Positions 1-11,968 of a DNA stretch of 64,000 nucleotides are shown here, piece by piece. The stretch is taken from assembly GCA_024195585.1 (NCBI GenBank), contig SWBL01000227.1, forward strand, positions 20,549 through 84,548, given 5' to 3'. Origin of the DNA: Aureobasidium sp. EXF-3400 (lineage: Eukaryota > Ascomycota > Dothideomycetes > Dothideales > Saccotheciaceae). The first letter of the stretch is position 1. Each line of letters starts with the position of its first letter. Position numbers and translations under genes: made by a program. The notes under the pieces were generated by a model that made no database searches, was not told the origin of the DNA, and saw only the letters and a program-made list of their open reading frames with translations.

Positions 1-1874
1 CCAAACCTCATCCCAGAAACCCCTTCCACGAAGCGCAGGAAGAGGCCAGAGCCAAGCGAGGAGAGCGCTCAATGGGACGTCTCTTCAATACAGACGCTGA
101 CCCTTACGACTACAACACACTCATGGATGACGACGAACAACCTATGTCTGATCTTCCACTTCGCAACCTGTCCAGCGATCGCGCGGCCAATAGGGAGACC
201 TTGATTGACTTGGACATGGGCGCAGCCGGCCTAGACTCACAGCCAACCTTCAACTTCGACTTCAGCGATGTGCCCACACTCAAAGCCGCAAGACCTAACC
301 GTTTGTCATCGGCCATGCCTGATGATGACGAAGACCAGAACGACTTCTACGACGGACCAGACCAGGACACGCGCAGAGCCACCAAAGACTGGCAATTCCC
401 TCTCAAAATGATGCCCTCGGACAACCCCAGCCGCCGCACACAGGACTGGACCTTTGCCATGGCACAGCCTCCAGCTGCAGACCGCAAGACCCAAGATTGG
501 TCATTTGCAACCGCGCAACCAGCAACCGATCGCAAGACTGCAGACTGGTCTTTTGCTACAGCACAACCTGCCACTGATCGCAGAACTGTAGACTGGGAGT
601 TTGCAGAGATCGCCGAACCTCTCACAGCAGAGCCAGACCGCCGCACTGCAGACTGGACATTTGCGACCGCCGAGCCAGTCTTGTCCAACGAACCCGATGC
701 CAAGCCAGACTTTTCCTTCCCTCCCATGAAGGACGATGCAGACGTTGCTCCTGGTTTTAGACCCCACCTCACTCGCACAGCTACTGAACCCATCGGCCAG
801 TTCAATGATTTCCTGCATCCTCCTGTTGAACCAGCAGCCAAGGATGACTTCGACATACCAAGCATTCGCGAATCCAGACCCATTATCGATCTTGACTTGG
901 GCATGACTTTCGAGCCCAAGTTCGATCTCGAGACCGCCATAACTCACCATTCGCAACAGCCAAGCATAACAACATCTTCTCCTGTTATCAGTGCTGCAGG
1001 ATCGACCGACACCTCACGCAACCCCTTCTTCTTGGATGAGGTTGAGCAACCCAGCGGCGACGAAGTCAAGCGCTCCTCGCATCGCCAATCACGTTCTGAA
1101 CCACAACTTCTGGGTTCAAACAACCGTCACTCGAGCATAGTTCACTCACGCGCACCAAGCAACGTATCTCTGCTTCGACACTCAAGAGATAGAGGATACT
1201 CTTATTCCTCTACGGCATCGTCAGACGTCCCCAGTGGAAGCTGGCCTAGAGACTACAACCGCAGAATGGAGGCACACACAAGACAACAGCTTCTCGATGG
1301 ACTGCATTCCTCTGCAGTTGCATCCCGCAACAGCTGGGCTCGTTTTGCTGCTGCCGACTCGTTCGACGATACTGACATCGAGACGCCCGTTGCTGAGACT
1401 GGTATTCGCATACCAGGCCTCGATGACGCTGACTTCCCACTCGCCTCAGGTTCGAAGCCTACATCACGCATCGACGCCTTCAATGTGGATACGGACCGTG
1501 ACGAAAGCACATACGGCGACCTCACTATGCCTCGCAACAGAGCACGCGCAGACACAGGAGGCACAACAAGCACTGGTACAGGCTACGACTCATCAAGAGA
1601 TGAATCCTACATGTCGTCTGTACGCAGTAGTCGCCTGTTGAACGAGTTCCCACGCCTGTCAGCACCTGACCCAGACGCAATGGTTGATGGCGCTGACCCT
1701 GAGCTCGTGTTCCAAGAGATGGACAGATTGTTTGCTGATCTCGAAGGAGGACTCAGTCTGGCCTCAGAGCTGTTCCAGAGACGTGATAGAGACATGACCC
1801 ATGGAAGAGAAGAGGGAGACGAATACGAAAGACAGGGCAGAGGATTTGGTAGCGAAGGAGAAGGATTAATGTGA
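1..1874 (+). CDS. C-terminal part of a probable STE20/GCK-type protein kinase (5' truncated by window)
   Basis: The frame is open from the window edge (reading from base 3) through an internal ATG at 72 to the stop at 1872-1874, so the true start lies outside. No kinase domain is visible. What is seen is a long acidic, Ser/Thr-rich tail with six copies of a short motif of the form R(R/K)TxDW(T/S/E/Q)F, roughly residues 100-210 counted from the ATG at 72, and a conserved-looking helical end near residues 550-580 (EMDRLFADLEGGL). From family knowledge, fungal Nak1/Kic1/POD-6 kinases of the RAM/MOR polarity pathway carry W-F-rich tails of this style, so that is my inference. A disordered scaffold protein is the alternative. 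The following gene, SIN3, starts about 450 bp downstream on the same strand. Confidence 0.5.
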   Translation, partial: KPHPRNPFHEAQEEARAKRGERSMGRLFNTDADPYDYNTLMDDDEQPMSDLPLRNLSSDRAANRETLIDLDMGAAGLDSQPTFNFDFSDVPTLKAARPNRLSSAMPDDDEDQNDFYDGPDQDTRRATKDWQFPLKMMPSDNPSRRTQDWTFAMAQPPAADRKTQDWSFATAQPATDRKTADWSFATAQPATDRRTVDWEFAEIAEPLTAEPDRRTADWTFATAEPVLSNEPDAKPDFSFPPMKDDADVAPGFRPHLTRTATEPIGQFNDFLHPPVEPAAKDDFDIPSIRESRPIIDLDLGMTFEPKFDLETAITHHSQQPSITTSSPVISAAGSTDTSRNPFFLDEVEQPSGDEVKRSSHRQSRSEPQLLGSNNRHSSIVHSRAPSNVSLLRHSRDRGYSYSSTASSDVPSGSWPRDYNRRMEAHTRQQLLDGLHSSAVASRNSWARFAAADSFDDTDIETPVAETGIRIPGLDDADFPLASGSKPTSRIDAFNVDTDRDESTYGDLTMPRNRARADTGGTTSTGTGYDSSRDESYMSSVRSSRLLNEFPRLSAPDPDAMVDGADPELVFQEMDRLFADLEGGLSLASELFQRRDRDMTHGREEGDEYERQGRGFGSEGEGLM

Positions 1875-2326
1875 GATGGAGACGACCGAAAGATGGAGAC
1901 AATGGAAGAATAGTAGTTAGGTGCTGGTTTGCTACAGCGAAGATACCCTCATGGCTTGTATGATAATTAGATGATAGCAATGTAAAACAGGCTCTCCTTT
2001 GCAGCACCTTGTCACGTCGCAGATAGCGTTCGAGGCAGATGGAGTTAAGATCGGAGATATGATGGGTAGTGGAAAATGTCGGTCCTTAGCGTGCACCACC
2101 CCAGGTTTTGTCGTGCCAAGCGAGAGTGTATGATGAGCCTTGAGGCCTGTGAACAGAGGGTCCCTGTTTTCTGCCCACCTTATTGTTTCCGAAGTGCTTG
2201 TCTCGAGTATGAACAGGCAGCCCTCGAAGCCTTGACGAATACCGTGCGAAGCCTTTTCCAGCAAGACGTTCCCTTACGAATCAGCGAGCACGTTGCCCAC
2301 CCGGCGCGCGCATACGACATCACCAG

Positions 2327-5300
2327 ATGAATCCCGCGCATAGAGACGGCTGGCCGCCCAGAGAAGACCATACTCCCCTCCATCGCACTTTCGCGTACGT
2401 CGATAGATATCGAGACGAGGCTTCGACGATTACTGACGGCGTGTTCCAGGCCGAATCCACCGCCTGCCCATCCTGGTGCAGCTCCTTCCTCAGGCGCGCT
2501 GCCTCCTCCATCAGGTACAGCAGGCTTCGACTTAGTATCCCACCATATGCTCACAACGGGAATAGGCCCCTTCGCTCCTTTCCAGCAGGCTTCTCACAAC
2601 ATCCTGAACCCACCTTCGCCTCGCCATCAAGCACAAGCCGCCTTCCCTCTCGGCCGCGACATGGCAGATCATCGCGACAACATCCACATCAAAGAAGAGC
2701 AGGACGCTGTGCGTCGCGACCAACAACGTGAAAGGCAACACATGGACCAACTCCCCCCTCACCAAGCCCAGAGAGGGCCCATACACCTACACCAGCCTGT
2801 CGCGGTGCCACCCAGTGCCGTTCATGGACCCAATGGCCTGTTGGCAAATGCTGCTGGCGGTCATGGCCAGATTCCGAATGCCGTCTTCAGTGGTGGCCCT
2901 GTACAGCCTGCTACTCAATCGCAGGCTATGCTTGTACCGATGCAACCTGGCGCCGCTCAAGCAGCAAATGTCGGCCAGGGCCAGCAGCCCATTTTGAATG
3001 TATGTCCTTGTCCCGTTATCTCTCCCCTTACCTTTGACACTTCTGATCGTCCACAGGATGCCTTGAGCTACCTCGACCAGGTCAAGGTCCAATTTGTCGA
3101 CCACCCAGATGTTTACAACCGATTCTTGGACATCATGAAGGACTTCAAAAGCGGGGCGTATGTGTCGGTCTCCACATCCGACTCTTCTGAGGTGCTGACT
3201 CGATACAGTATTGACACACCTGGCGTCATCGAACGTGTCTCGACCCTTTTCGCCGGTAACCCCGAGCTTATTCAAGGCTTCAACACCTTCTTGCCTCCGG
3301 GTTACAGAATCGAGTGCGGCACGGGCGACGACCCGAACGCTATCCGAGTAACGACGCCTATGGGAACAACAGTCCAGGCCATGCCAGCACCTCGACCTAT
3401 TTCTCCGCGCACCGCGGCTCCGACACAAGACGGAAACAACCAGGAAGGACCCTTGTTCGCTGCCGTAAACAGACAAACCAACGGCAACTGGACGCCCCAA
3501 GCAGCCGCTCACTCTCACATTGTTCACAGTCCCAGCGGTCGTCCAGTAGGCACCGCGCCTTTTACTTCGCAGATGGGTCCGCAGCAAGCCGCCGCTATTG
3601 CCGAAGCTCAGGCTCGTGAGCAACAAGCTTTGAGTCTTCAGCAGGAGCAGCGTGTCTCGCAGTTGCAAAACGCCGTTTCTGCTGCAGCTGGCGACAATCT
3701 CGCTAGAGCTGGAATCATGTCTCCCAATGCAGGCGCTGCTGCTCTTGCCCAGGGAGAGATGGTGATCGGTCCCGATGGACAGCCCCTCGGCCATGAGAAG
3801 GTGAGGCCGCAGGTCGAGTTTAACCACGCTATCAGTTATGTCAACAAAATCAAGGTTCGTGCAGTGCATCACGCTTATTTCAGACATCTTGCTCATATTC
3901 GCGCAGAACCGTTTCCAGCAACAGCCAGACATTTACAAGCAGTTCCTAGAGATCTTGCAAACTTACCAGCGCGAGTCAAAGCCCATTCAAGACGTCTACG
4001 CCCAGGTGACAAGACTCTTCAACTCAGCCCCGGATCTGCTGGAAGATTTCAAGCAGTTCCTTCCGGAGTCGGCTGCGCACGCAAAGGCCGCAGCAGCCGC
4101 GAGAGCGCAACAACAAGAAGAGTCTGTTATGCTCAGTAACGTCCGCGGTGACCCTTTCTACCAAGCTCCACAACCGCACCAGACTCCCAGAGCTGAACAT
4201 CGCCTTCCTCCAGTCGGAAATTTTGCGCCTACTCCAACTGTCAACAAGGACAACAAGAGAAAGCGCGGTGACAGACAAGGAACTGTCACCAATGCTGGTC
4301 CTGAAACGAATGGTCTTGCAAAGGCCCCAGCCTACGGTCAGATGGCCACTGTCAACAAACGCGCAAAGCAGGCTCACGCCGGTAGACAAGCTATGGCATC
4401 AGACATCCCTCCGACTTCGCCAACTCTGGTTCCCGCACTTCCCGAGCCTCTGCCACCCACTCAGAGTACTCTTGCGACAGCTGATGAGATGAGTTTCTTC
4501 GACCGCGCCAAGAAGGCCATTGGCAATAAGGCTGCCATGAACGAATTCCTGAAGCTCTGCAACCTTTTCTCCCAGGACCTGATCGATCGCGTTACTCTTG
4601 TCCAAAAGGCTCGCGGCTTTATCGGCAGTAATCCCGATCTCTTCCAGTGGTTCCAGATGTGGGTTGGCTACAACAACGACGACGTCAACATCGAGAACAA
4701 GCCCAGAGCACCTCAGGGTAGAATTTCTTTGAGCAACTGTAGAGGACTTGGACCCAGTTATCGCCTCCTTCCCAAGCGGGAGCGTCTGAAGCCCTGCCGT
4801 GGACGTGACGAGCTCTGCAACGAGGTGCTAAATGACGATTGGGCCTCGCATCCTACCTGGGCCTCCGAGGACTCTGGTTTCATCGCTCACAGAAAGAATG
4901 TTCACGAAGAAGGACTTCACAAGATCGAGGAAGAACGCCATGACTACGACTTCAACATAGAAGCTTGCTCGCGTACGATTCAGCTTCTCGAGCCTATCGC
5001 ACAGCAAATCCTCCGCATGAACAACCGCGAAAAGGAAGCCCTAGAGATTCCTCCTGGACTTGGTGGTCAGAGCGAGACAATTCACAAGCGCATCATCATG
5101 AAGCTTTACGGACGCGAAAAGGGACACATGGTTGTTCAGTCGCTCCACGCACAGCCTTACAAGGTCATTCCTGTGCTGCTCAACAGACTGAAGCAAAAGC
5201 TTGAGGAGTGGAAGCAGGCACAGCGCGAGTGGGAGAAAGTCTGGCGCGATCAGACACAGAAGATGTTCTGGAAGAGTTTGGACCATCAGGCTGTCAATGC

Positions 5301-7089
5301 CAAACAAGCCGACAAGCGTCAATTCCAGACCAAGACTCTTCTGGGCGAGGTTCACACCAGATACGAAGAGACAAAGAGGCAACGCCTGGCTGGACAAAAC
5401 CCCCGCAACCAACCCCAGATGACCTTCAAGTTTGAGGATACGAGTGTCATCATCGACGCATCGCATCTCGTTCTTTTGTACGCCGAGCAGATGCATTCTA
5501 CCGAGTTCCCGAGATTGACCTCTTTCATTCGAGAGTTCATCCCTCTCTTCTTCGGTCTTGACCAGGAGTGGTTCGGCAACCAGATCAGAGCCAAGTTCGG
5601 CGATACTCCTCATATGGATGTTGGTGAAGACACAATTTCAGCTTTCGACGACCCCATCAACGCAAAGCCCCGTAAGCCAACAACCAAGAAGGGCGATCTT
5701 CTGCGTGGTGTTCTTGAACGTGGACGCAAGAACCGCAAGGACGATGGTAGCAACACGCCTCTCAGCCGAGCATCAACACCCGACAATGCATCCAACGTAG
5801 ACGAAGAAATGAGCGATACTGCCAATGTGGTTGACGATCTCAAGTCTGACATTGCCTTGGACACCTGGGCTTCGCATCCTCTGGCAGGTAATGTCCACAA
5901 GGATAAGGAGCTATATCTCAACCAGATGTACTCGCGCACCAGGTTCATGCTTTATGGTAACGCAACCATCTACTGCTTCATCCGCGTCTTCATATTCTTG
6001 TATGAGCGCCTGAACAACATCAAGCAGGCTGAAGCCGATGCTCACATCACTGTCGATCGTGCAATGGCTCCCAAGCCGGCCACTGAGCTTGGCATAATAG
6101 ACAAGCTCCCTACAGACTTTTTCACCGATGTCAAGGAGGGCTCCAACTTTTACCGTCAGATACTCGGCATGTTTGAAGACCTGATCAAGGGAGAGATCGA
6201 TATGGCACACATTGAAGAGACGTTACGGAGATACTATCTGCAATGCGGATGGCAGCTCTACTCCTTTGACAAGCTTCTCGGTGCCTTGGTGCGCTTTGCC
6301 ATCGGCATGCTCGGAAGTGAAAGCGGAAAGGACAAGAGCTGGGACATTCTTCAGCTGTTCCGCAAGGACAGAGCTAAGGACGAGACCTCTTTCCAGGACG
6401 AGATGAACTACAGAAAGCAGACGGAGAAGTACACCAAAGACCTTGACATCTACGGGATTTCCTACGTAAGAGATATACCAAGCTTACTGCACGAGCACAC
6501 ACTGACAACAACACAGGACCAAGCAATATCGGAGGTGCAAATTAAGCTTTACAGGAAGGACGATCCTACTTTCGACATGACTTCAATGCTCCAGGAGGAC
6601 CTGTGGCGCGTCTACGTTACCAACTTCCTCAAGCTCGTGCCAACACCCGACGTACCCGTAACCAGACGCCGGCCAGTGATGCACAGAAACTTGCGCCAAG
6701 TCAATGTCGATCCCAGCACGATCAACAGCGAAGAGCGTTCAGATGAGTACCGCAGACTCTTCGACTCGTCCATTTCATCGGAAGGTCTTGAGTTCCGTAT
6801 CGCAGTCGAGTTCTACCGCATGTACTTCGTCAAGAACACGGAAGAGTATGCATACCAGCCAGCTGCAATTCGAAGCGGAGGCAAGGAAGGCGTGGAGGAG
6901 GCAGACTCGACAGCCCGCTACCGCAGCGACCGTAGCCAGGACACTTTCGTCATCAACAATGCAGCCATGAAGGGGCTCAGCAAGGAAGATGTCGAGGGCA
7001 AGAACTCCGGGTTCAGCGCTCTGGTCAAAGAAGGTGGTGTCACTGTGTCATCGGGAGCCTTGGATGAAGACGAAGAGATGGAGGACTAA
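2327..7089 (+). CDS. SIN3: SIN3-family transcriptional corepressor
   Basis: Scaffold of the Rpd3/HDAC histone deacetylase complex in the nucleus. Proposed exons are 2327-2394, 2450-2999, 3057-3157, 3209-3854, 3907-6465 and 6517-7089, giving 1498 aa, close to other fungal Sin3 proteins. Three paired amphipathic helix domains are readable: PAH1 about residues 207-275 (starting [10 protein letters not shown]), PAH2 about 440-515 (across the fourth intron, [14 protein letters not shown]) and PAH3 about 650-715. They are followed by the HDAC-interaction domain about 726-860 ([18 protein letters not shown]) and the Sin3 C-terminal region. The start [11 protein letters not shown] matches the Pro-rich N-terminus usual in the family. 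The acceptor at 3906 was chosen over one at 3883 because it restores PAH2. Introns 2, 3 and 5 (57, 51 and 51 nt) are multiples of three without stops, so unspliced forms would stay in frame. Confidence 0.95.
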
Positions 7090-7581
7090 ATGTCCCTGGT
7101 TTCACTGGGAGAATGTTCCGAAGTCTCTTTGGCCGCCAAGACAGGGATAGGCGTTGGCTTGATAAGATTTTCTGCATCTTGAGCATATTTTTAGCGTCGC
7201 GAGAAGGCATTGGAGCCTCATTCGGTTCAAAGAGGGACAAGATGTTGCAGAGGAAGGGAGTCTGGCGTGGGGGGGGGTACATCTGGCAGACTTCGAATTA
7301 CGAGGTGAAGAGGGTGGAGCGTCATGATACTTCTTTTCTTTTATGCAGTAATGTAAATGTATACGGTTTTCTATATTTAAGCCCATTGCTTTCTTACAGT
7401 AATCAGTGATCAGTGAGCATGAAGGATGGGCTGTAGACACCAAGGAGAGCATGGCAAGTTCCGAAAGGGCGGGGAAATTATTTTACATCGAACATCACGG
7501 CGTGGCAGCGTCGAATGCCGCCTCTCGATACGTCTTGAGACACGCCCTATCTCTGCGACAACACCTCACAACACATCTACA

Positions 7582-8940
7582 ATGCCACCGCGTGTGGGAG
7601 CTCGGGCGAGCAACATCGCTGCGCCTCAACAATGCCTCAGGACGAGTAGCAATGCACGCCAGTCGGTAGCAAGCCAGCGCGACTTCTCGCAATCATCAGG
7701 CCAACAATTCCACGCAACATGCAAGAACGACACACGTCTTCGTCGCAACATGTTCTCCTGGCTCAACGGTCCCGGTCGCGTGTTCCGTGAACCTCTTCCT
7801 GGCTCGACCAACTACCTGAGCGCATACGACCGAAGTGGAAACCTGACGCGCCTGAGAGCTGGTGCAGAGCAGGAAGAAGAGGACAAGGTCGACGTTTCAA
7901 AGCTCAACGCAGAGGAGAAGGCCAAATACGAGCAGAAAAAGGAGGCAAAGGCTGCAGACGATAGAAGCAAGCTCCCCCGAGAGAGAGGATCCGACCTTCG
8001 ACCATATCCACTAAACACGGACTTCCGCAGTCAGTCTGTCTTGAGCGAGGAACTGCGCGAGGAAATCTACAAGAAGATTGTCGATGAGAAGGTTGATCTA
8101 TCGATTGTCAGTGCCCTGTACGGTGTCGACATGCGCAGAGTGGCCGCTGTTGCCCGTCTGAAGACGATTGAGAAGAACTGGGTATCAGAGGTATGTTGCA
8201 CTTGTTCTTCTGCTATTGCTCCCCCTTACCTCTTGAACATCTTCTATGATGAGACATACAAAAATTCGATTAGTCTTTATGACACCCACATGGATACAAC
8301 GCCTATTTACTCTGATCTTTCTACTATCAATCAAAGCATTCACCAAAGCGTGTCTCGGATCAAGTGCTGACAAGACCAACAGGGCAAGAAGCTGGCAACA
8401 CCATACCATGACGCTATTCTACAGATGGTGCCGCAAACACAGTTCAACCGCAAGCTCCTTGAGGACCCCAAGAAGACTTTCTCGCACGAGTCGATCAACG
8501 ATCTTCCTGTGCACCCCTACACACGCACCCAAATCTTCTACCCGACATCCGAGTCTCGACAATTCACACGTGCCGACGCAGCAAAGGTCTTCTCACCAAC
8601 TCTTCTGCCTGCCGATGAGCGGATACCTCTGCCCGAGTTGATCGAGGTCGAAAAGGATGCACTCAACGAAATGCCGCGTGAACAGCGCACAGCGCGTATC
8701 CGCGAGCGTACCGAGAAGAAGATGCGCGCAAAGGAGGAGAAGGAGGCCAAGAAGCGCGAGTGGGAGGCTAGAAACGTCAAGGTGGTCAGCAACCAGCGCT
8801 GGAACTTCCGCTTCCAGAGCATCAGTGTCGAGGAGGCTGGCAAGGATGGTCGCGGCAGACGTGGTGTAGGCTGGAGATATGGAAACCCTCACCACGACCG
8901 CGAAAAGGGCGAGATCAAGTTGCCTACGAGCGTCGAGTAG
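7582..8940 (+). CDS. Mitochondrial small-subunit ribosomal protein mS45 (Bot1/Mrps35 family)
   Basis: Structural protein of the mitochondrial 37S ribosomal subunit; the Pfam family is known as 'eukaryotic mitochondrial regulator protein' (Bot1). Exons 7582-8190 and 8383-8940 join in phase (WVSE|GKKLATPYH) to 388 aa. The start ATG at 7582 gives a basic, Ser/Arg-rich leader typical of a matrix-targeting sequence; an in-frame ATG at 7426 lies further upstream and is less likely. Family hallmarks are the FSWLNGPGRVFREPLPGSTNYL block near residue 60, the region with YGVDMRRVAAV, and the basic coiled coil with many Glu/Lys/Arg before the RWNFRFQSISVEEAG block near the end. The 192-nt intron is much longer than most neighbours and contains C/D-like boxes (separate entry). 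Confidence 0.85.
8239..8375 (+). ncRNA. Candidate intronic C/D box snoRNA
   Basis: Inside the mS45 intron there is a perfect box C (ATGATGA, 8246-8252), a CTGA at 8312-8315 usable as D', and a CTGA at 8367-8370 usable as box D. A TCTT just before box C can pair with AAGA just after box D, as a short terminal stem. Spacing (about 115 nt between C and D) is long but within the range of fungal C/D snoRNAs. I could not identify a C' box or a rRNA target by eye. Motifs this short occur by chance, so this is only a candidate. Confidence 0.2.
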
Positions 8941-9304
8941 ACGTCGGGCTTGGAACTGTGGAAGTTGTACGAGTATTGTAATATATACATGTCTAGATGA
9001 TGAGGAGCGGAGAAGGCTCGCGGTTGGCCGTCGCATGCGCGCATCCTCGTGCGCTGTACTTTTGTAGCATCACCAGGTCTCACACAATGTGTCATATGAC
9101 AAGATTTTTCGAATGGCATGTGCAAATGAAAGCCGTCCACGAGGCAGTCAGTGGTTTTGCGAGCCAAAAAGGGCAAATGAAATGAAACAGCATGACAACT
9201 CTCCAGAGCAGCTTCGGTTCTCAAACACCTCTTTCCCGGCCGGTCTTGCTTCAACTTTCCCCTGACATACAAGACCTAAGCACCTCGAATCCTCTCACAA
9301 CACA

Positions 9305-10265
9305 ATGAGCCTCCTGGGCTACTTTGGGGCGGCGCTAACGTCAATCCTCGTGTCGATACCAACGCTGCACCTGCTGGCATCCGTGACGCACGCGCCGGTC
9401 CTGTCCTTTGCAGCCCGCAGCATTGCTTCCTTCAGCGCCCTCATCTTTTGCGCCTGCTATGGAGTCGCCGCCTCGATTGTTCTTCGTCTGGTCGGCTATG
9501 GCGGTCTGAGCCAATGGACTACTGCTCGCGCTTTCAAATGGACCATGTGGACGCTTACTGGTGTCGAGTTCAACATTACCGACAAGCATGGCGGCCTCAA
9601 GGTGCGTCCTGGCATCTTGATTGGCAATCACCAGACGTATGTTGTTCTTCTACTTCTCTTCTCCTCTACCTCCAGGGACAAACCATTGACTTGTATATCG
9701 CAACAGTGAACTCGACGTCCTAATGCTCGGCTGCGTCTTCCCCCCTTACACCTCCGTAACAGCAAAGAGCAGTCTAAAATGGGTCCCCTTCCTCGGCCAA
9801 TTCATGGCCCTCTCCAAAACCGTCTTCATCAACCGCACCTCCCGCACCGCCGCCCTCGCCGCCTTCTCCCAAGCCGCAGAAACCATGCACGCAGAACAAC
9901 AATCCGTATTTATCTTCCCTGAGGGCACTCGCTCCTACGCCAACACACCCACACTGCTGCCCTTCAAGAAAGGTGCTTTCCATCTTGCTGTGCAAGCTCA
10001 GGTTCCTATTGTTCCTGTGGTGGTTGCGAATTACAGCAATGTGTTGGATGTGAAGAGGAAGATTTTCAACGCAGGAAAGATCCCTGTGAGCATCTTGAAG
10101 CCTGTGGAGACCAAGGGCTTGACGAAAGATGATGTGGATGCTTTGGTCGAGAGAGTGCAGAAGGATATGGCGGACGAGTTGGTGAGAATCACTCAGGTGG
10201 CTGAGAAGAAGGGTGTTGCTGGTAGCGATGCTTCGTCTCGTGCTGCAAAGAGCTCTGGACGTTGA
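9305..10265 (+). CDS. SLC1: 1-acyl-sn-glycerol-3-phosphate acyltransferase (Slc1-type)
   Basis: Converts lysophosphatidic acid plus acyl-CoA to phosphatidic acid in the ER or lipid-droplet membrane, a central step of glycerolipid synthesis. Exons 9305-9636 and 9707-10265 give 296 aa, the normal length for Slc1. The splice restores the catalytic HX4D motif (NHQTELD, His109-Asp114), which neither unspliced frame contains complete. The second conserved block FPEGTR is at about residues 181-186 (Glu183). N-terminal hydrophobic segments (about residues 1-60) fit a membrane anchor. The intron is 70 nt with a GTATGT donor. The tail after residue 270 is Lys/Ser-rich and poorly conserved in general. 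Confidence 0.92.
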
Positions 10266-11339
10266 TGCGAACACCAGTAGTCGATGGCAACACTTTGTCC
10301 TTCGATTGTGAAGCCTCTCGCGAATATTGCATGCGAAAGAGAAGGAGAATTCGACGCTGTATCGATGCTTCCATCTCAGGCACAATGTGTAAAAAGCCTA
10401 GCTACCAGACGGCTCTCATGGAGGAAGGGACGAAGCAAGTCACTCCCCAAATCGCAGAGTACGGAAGGAACCATGTGGAAACCAAGGCAGATGTTAGGAC
10501 AGGAAGTTACAAGGCCGTAAGGTTTTTTCCTCTTGATCGCTACTACATCTCCTAGACAAACCCGCTACATCACATAAGTCTACACAACCAAAACACATAT
10601 ACATTCATAACGTCTTTTGCTTCATGTCTAGGTGCAATTGCGATGGCAGTAGCGAACAGTCTTCTCATTCTGCCTTGACTAGATCCAGAAAAATGCTGCT
10701 TCCTCAGACTTCTCTACTCCATCTCTTTCTCTTTGTTAAGCAATGATCTCTGAACAATTCATCACAAGACAACCGTCTCAACTCCAAGTCGAAGATGCTA
10801 TCCCTTGAACTCCCTTCTTCGCTCTGCCAACAAGAAGAGGGGCATGATTGTTACTGAGTCATCAGTGCCTTTTGCCTTCTTCTATATCTCGCTATTCTTG
10901 ATCCTAGAAAAAAGTTAGCAGAATATTGACAAGTAATAGTTGTTTCATTTAAGCAGTAGGATGTCTTTGGAGTTCAGTCACTTTCTCGGGTTCGTAAGTT
11001 ATAGTAAATATTTACTATCTGAAACTTTTTTGTCCCCAAGGGAAAGGTCCTGTTTGACATAAGAATGCCTACCATCTTAAATCATTGTTTTGTCTATCTC
11101 AGAAAATGTTGGACATGGACAAAGACATTTCTGATTCGACAAAAGGTGTTAGTATAAGATTGATATACGATCTGGGCACAGTAGGTCCTATGTTGCTTGG
11201 AGTATATCCCAAAACTGTTTATAGGAGACGATTGTTTTTCTTTCTGAGATTGTGATTGATTGATCTTTCCGAGATTGAGAATGCGATTATTTCTCTTTCG
11301 TCGCCCATAACTTCCATATATGCATCAATGACAACTTGG

Positions 11340-11765
11340 TTACGAAAGCGCATCCTCGACGGTTCTAGGTGCAGTGAGCTGATCAGATCTCTGAACAAGT
11401 CTTCCAGGGCAATCGTTTTCTGGTGTAGAGATCTCAGATGGATTCATAAGTACGAGTGGTATGACATGCCAGTCATTTGCAGGGTGCAAAGCATGCTTCA
11501 AATGCTCAGACTTCAAGTCTTTGCTCGTCAACTGTTCATGCAACTTGACCTTTTCGTAGTCGCCAGATCTGGCGGTAGTACCCTCATCTTCAGCAGTCGA
11601 GAGACTAACGAGTACACCGATGATCTCACCACCTTTCGTGACGATGGAGAGATAGATTCCGTATCTGCGCATCTGGTTTGGCGACGCCTCTTCGATTTGC
11701 ATACAAATTTGAGCATCATGGCTATCTGTGACCTTGCTAAGAACCTTCGTTGTCTTCGGATACAT
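11340..11765 (-). other. Unassigned coding-like open frame
   Basis: A 141-codon frame on the minus strand with amino-acid composition like a soluble protein (e.g. IYLSIVTKGGEIIGVLVSLS and NDWHVIPLVLMNPSEIS). No domain recognised. A second coding-like frame on the same strand lies at about 11785-11960 but is separated by an in-frame stop, so either an intron or gene decay must be assumed. Given the neighbouring transporter relic, gene decay is my preferred reading. Confidence 0.2.
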
Positions 11766-11968
11766 TTCTCATGAGGATATAGAATGTCTCTTGTACTCTG
11801 TTGTCGTACTTGTGTGTGTGCGAAGCATTTCTATGGATCCAAGTGTAAACAAGATATCGATGGAACCTTGCCATGTAGTGGTGTTGCCGTCGGCTCGCTT
11901 TTGTCTAGTCTTCAGGTTATCTCGAACATCTTCGACAAGAGTCGTTTAGGGAAGGATGCTACTTACAA

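Noticed and set aside
2787..3932. 381-codon minus-strand frame opposite SIN3
   Set aside because: It is antisense to the well-supported PAH1/PAH2 exons and has the Arg/Ser-rich composition of a shadow frame.
7268..7278. Run of about ten G near 7270
   Set aside because: A simple homopolymer in the SIN3 3' region; no sign of a regulatory or structural element beyond that.
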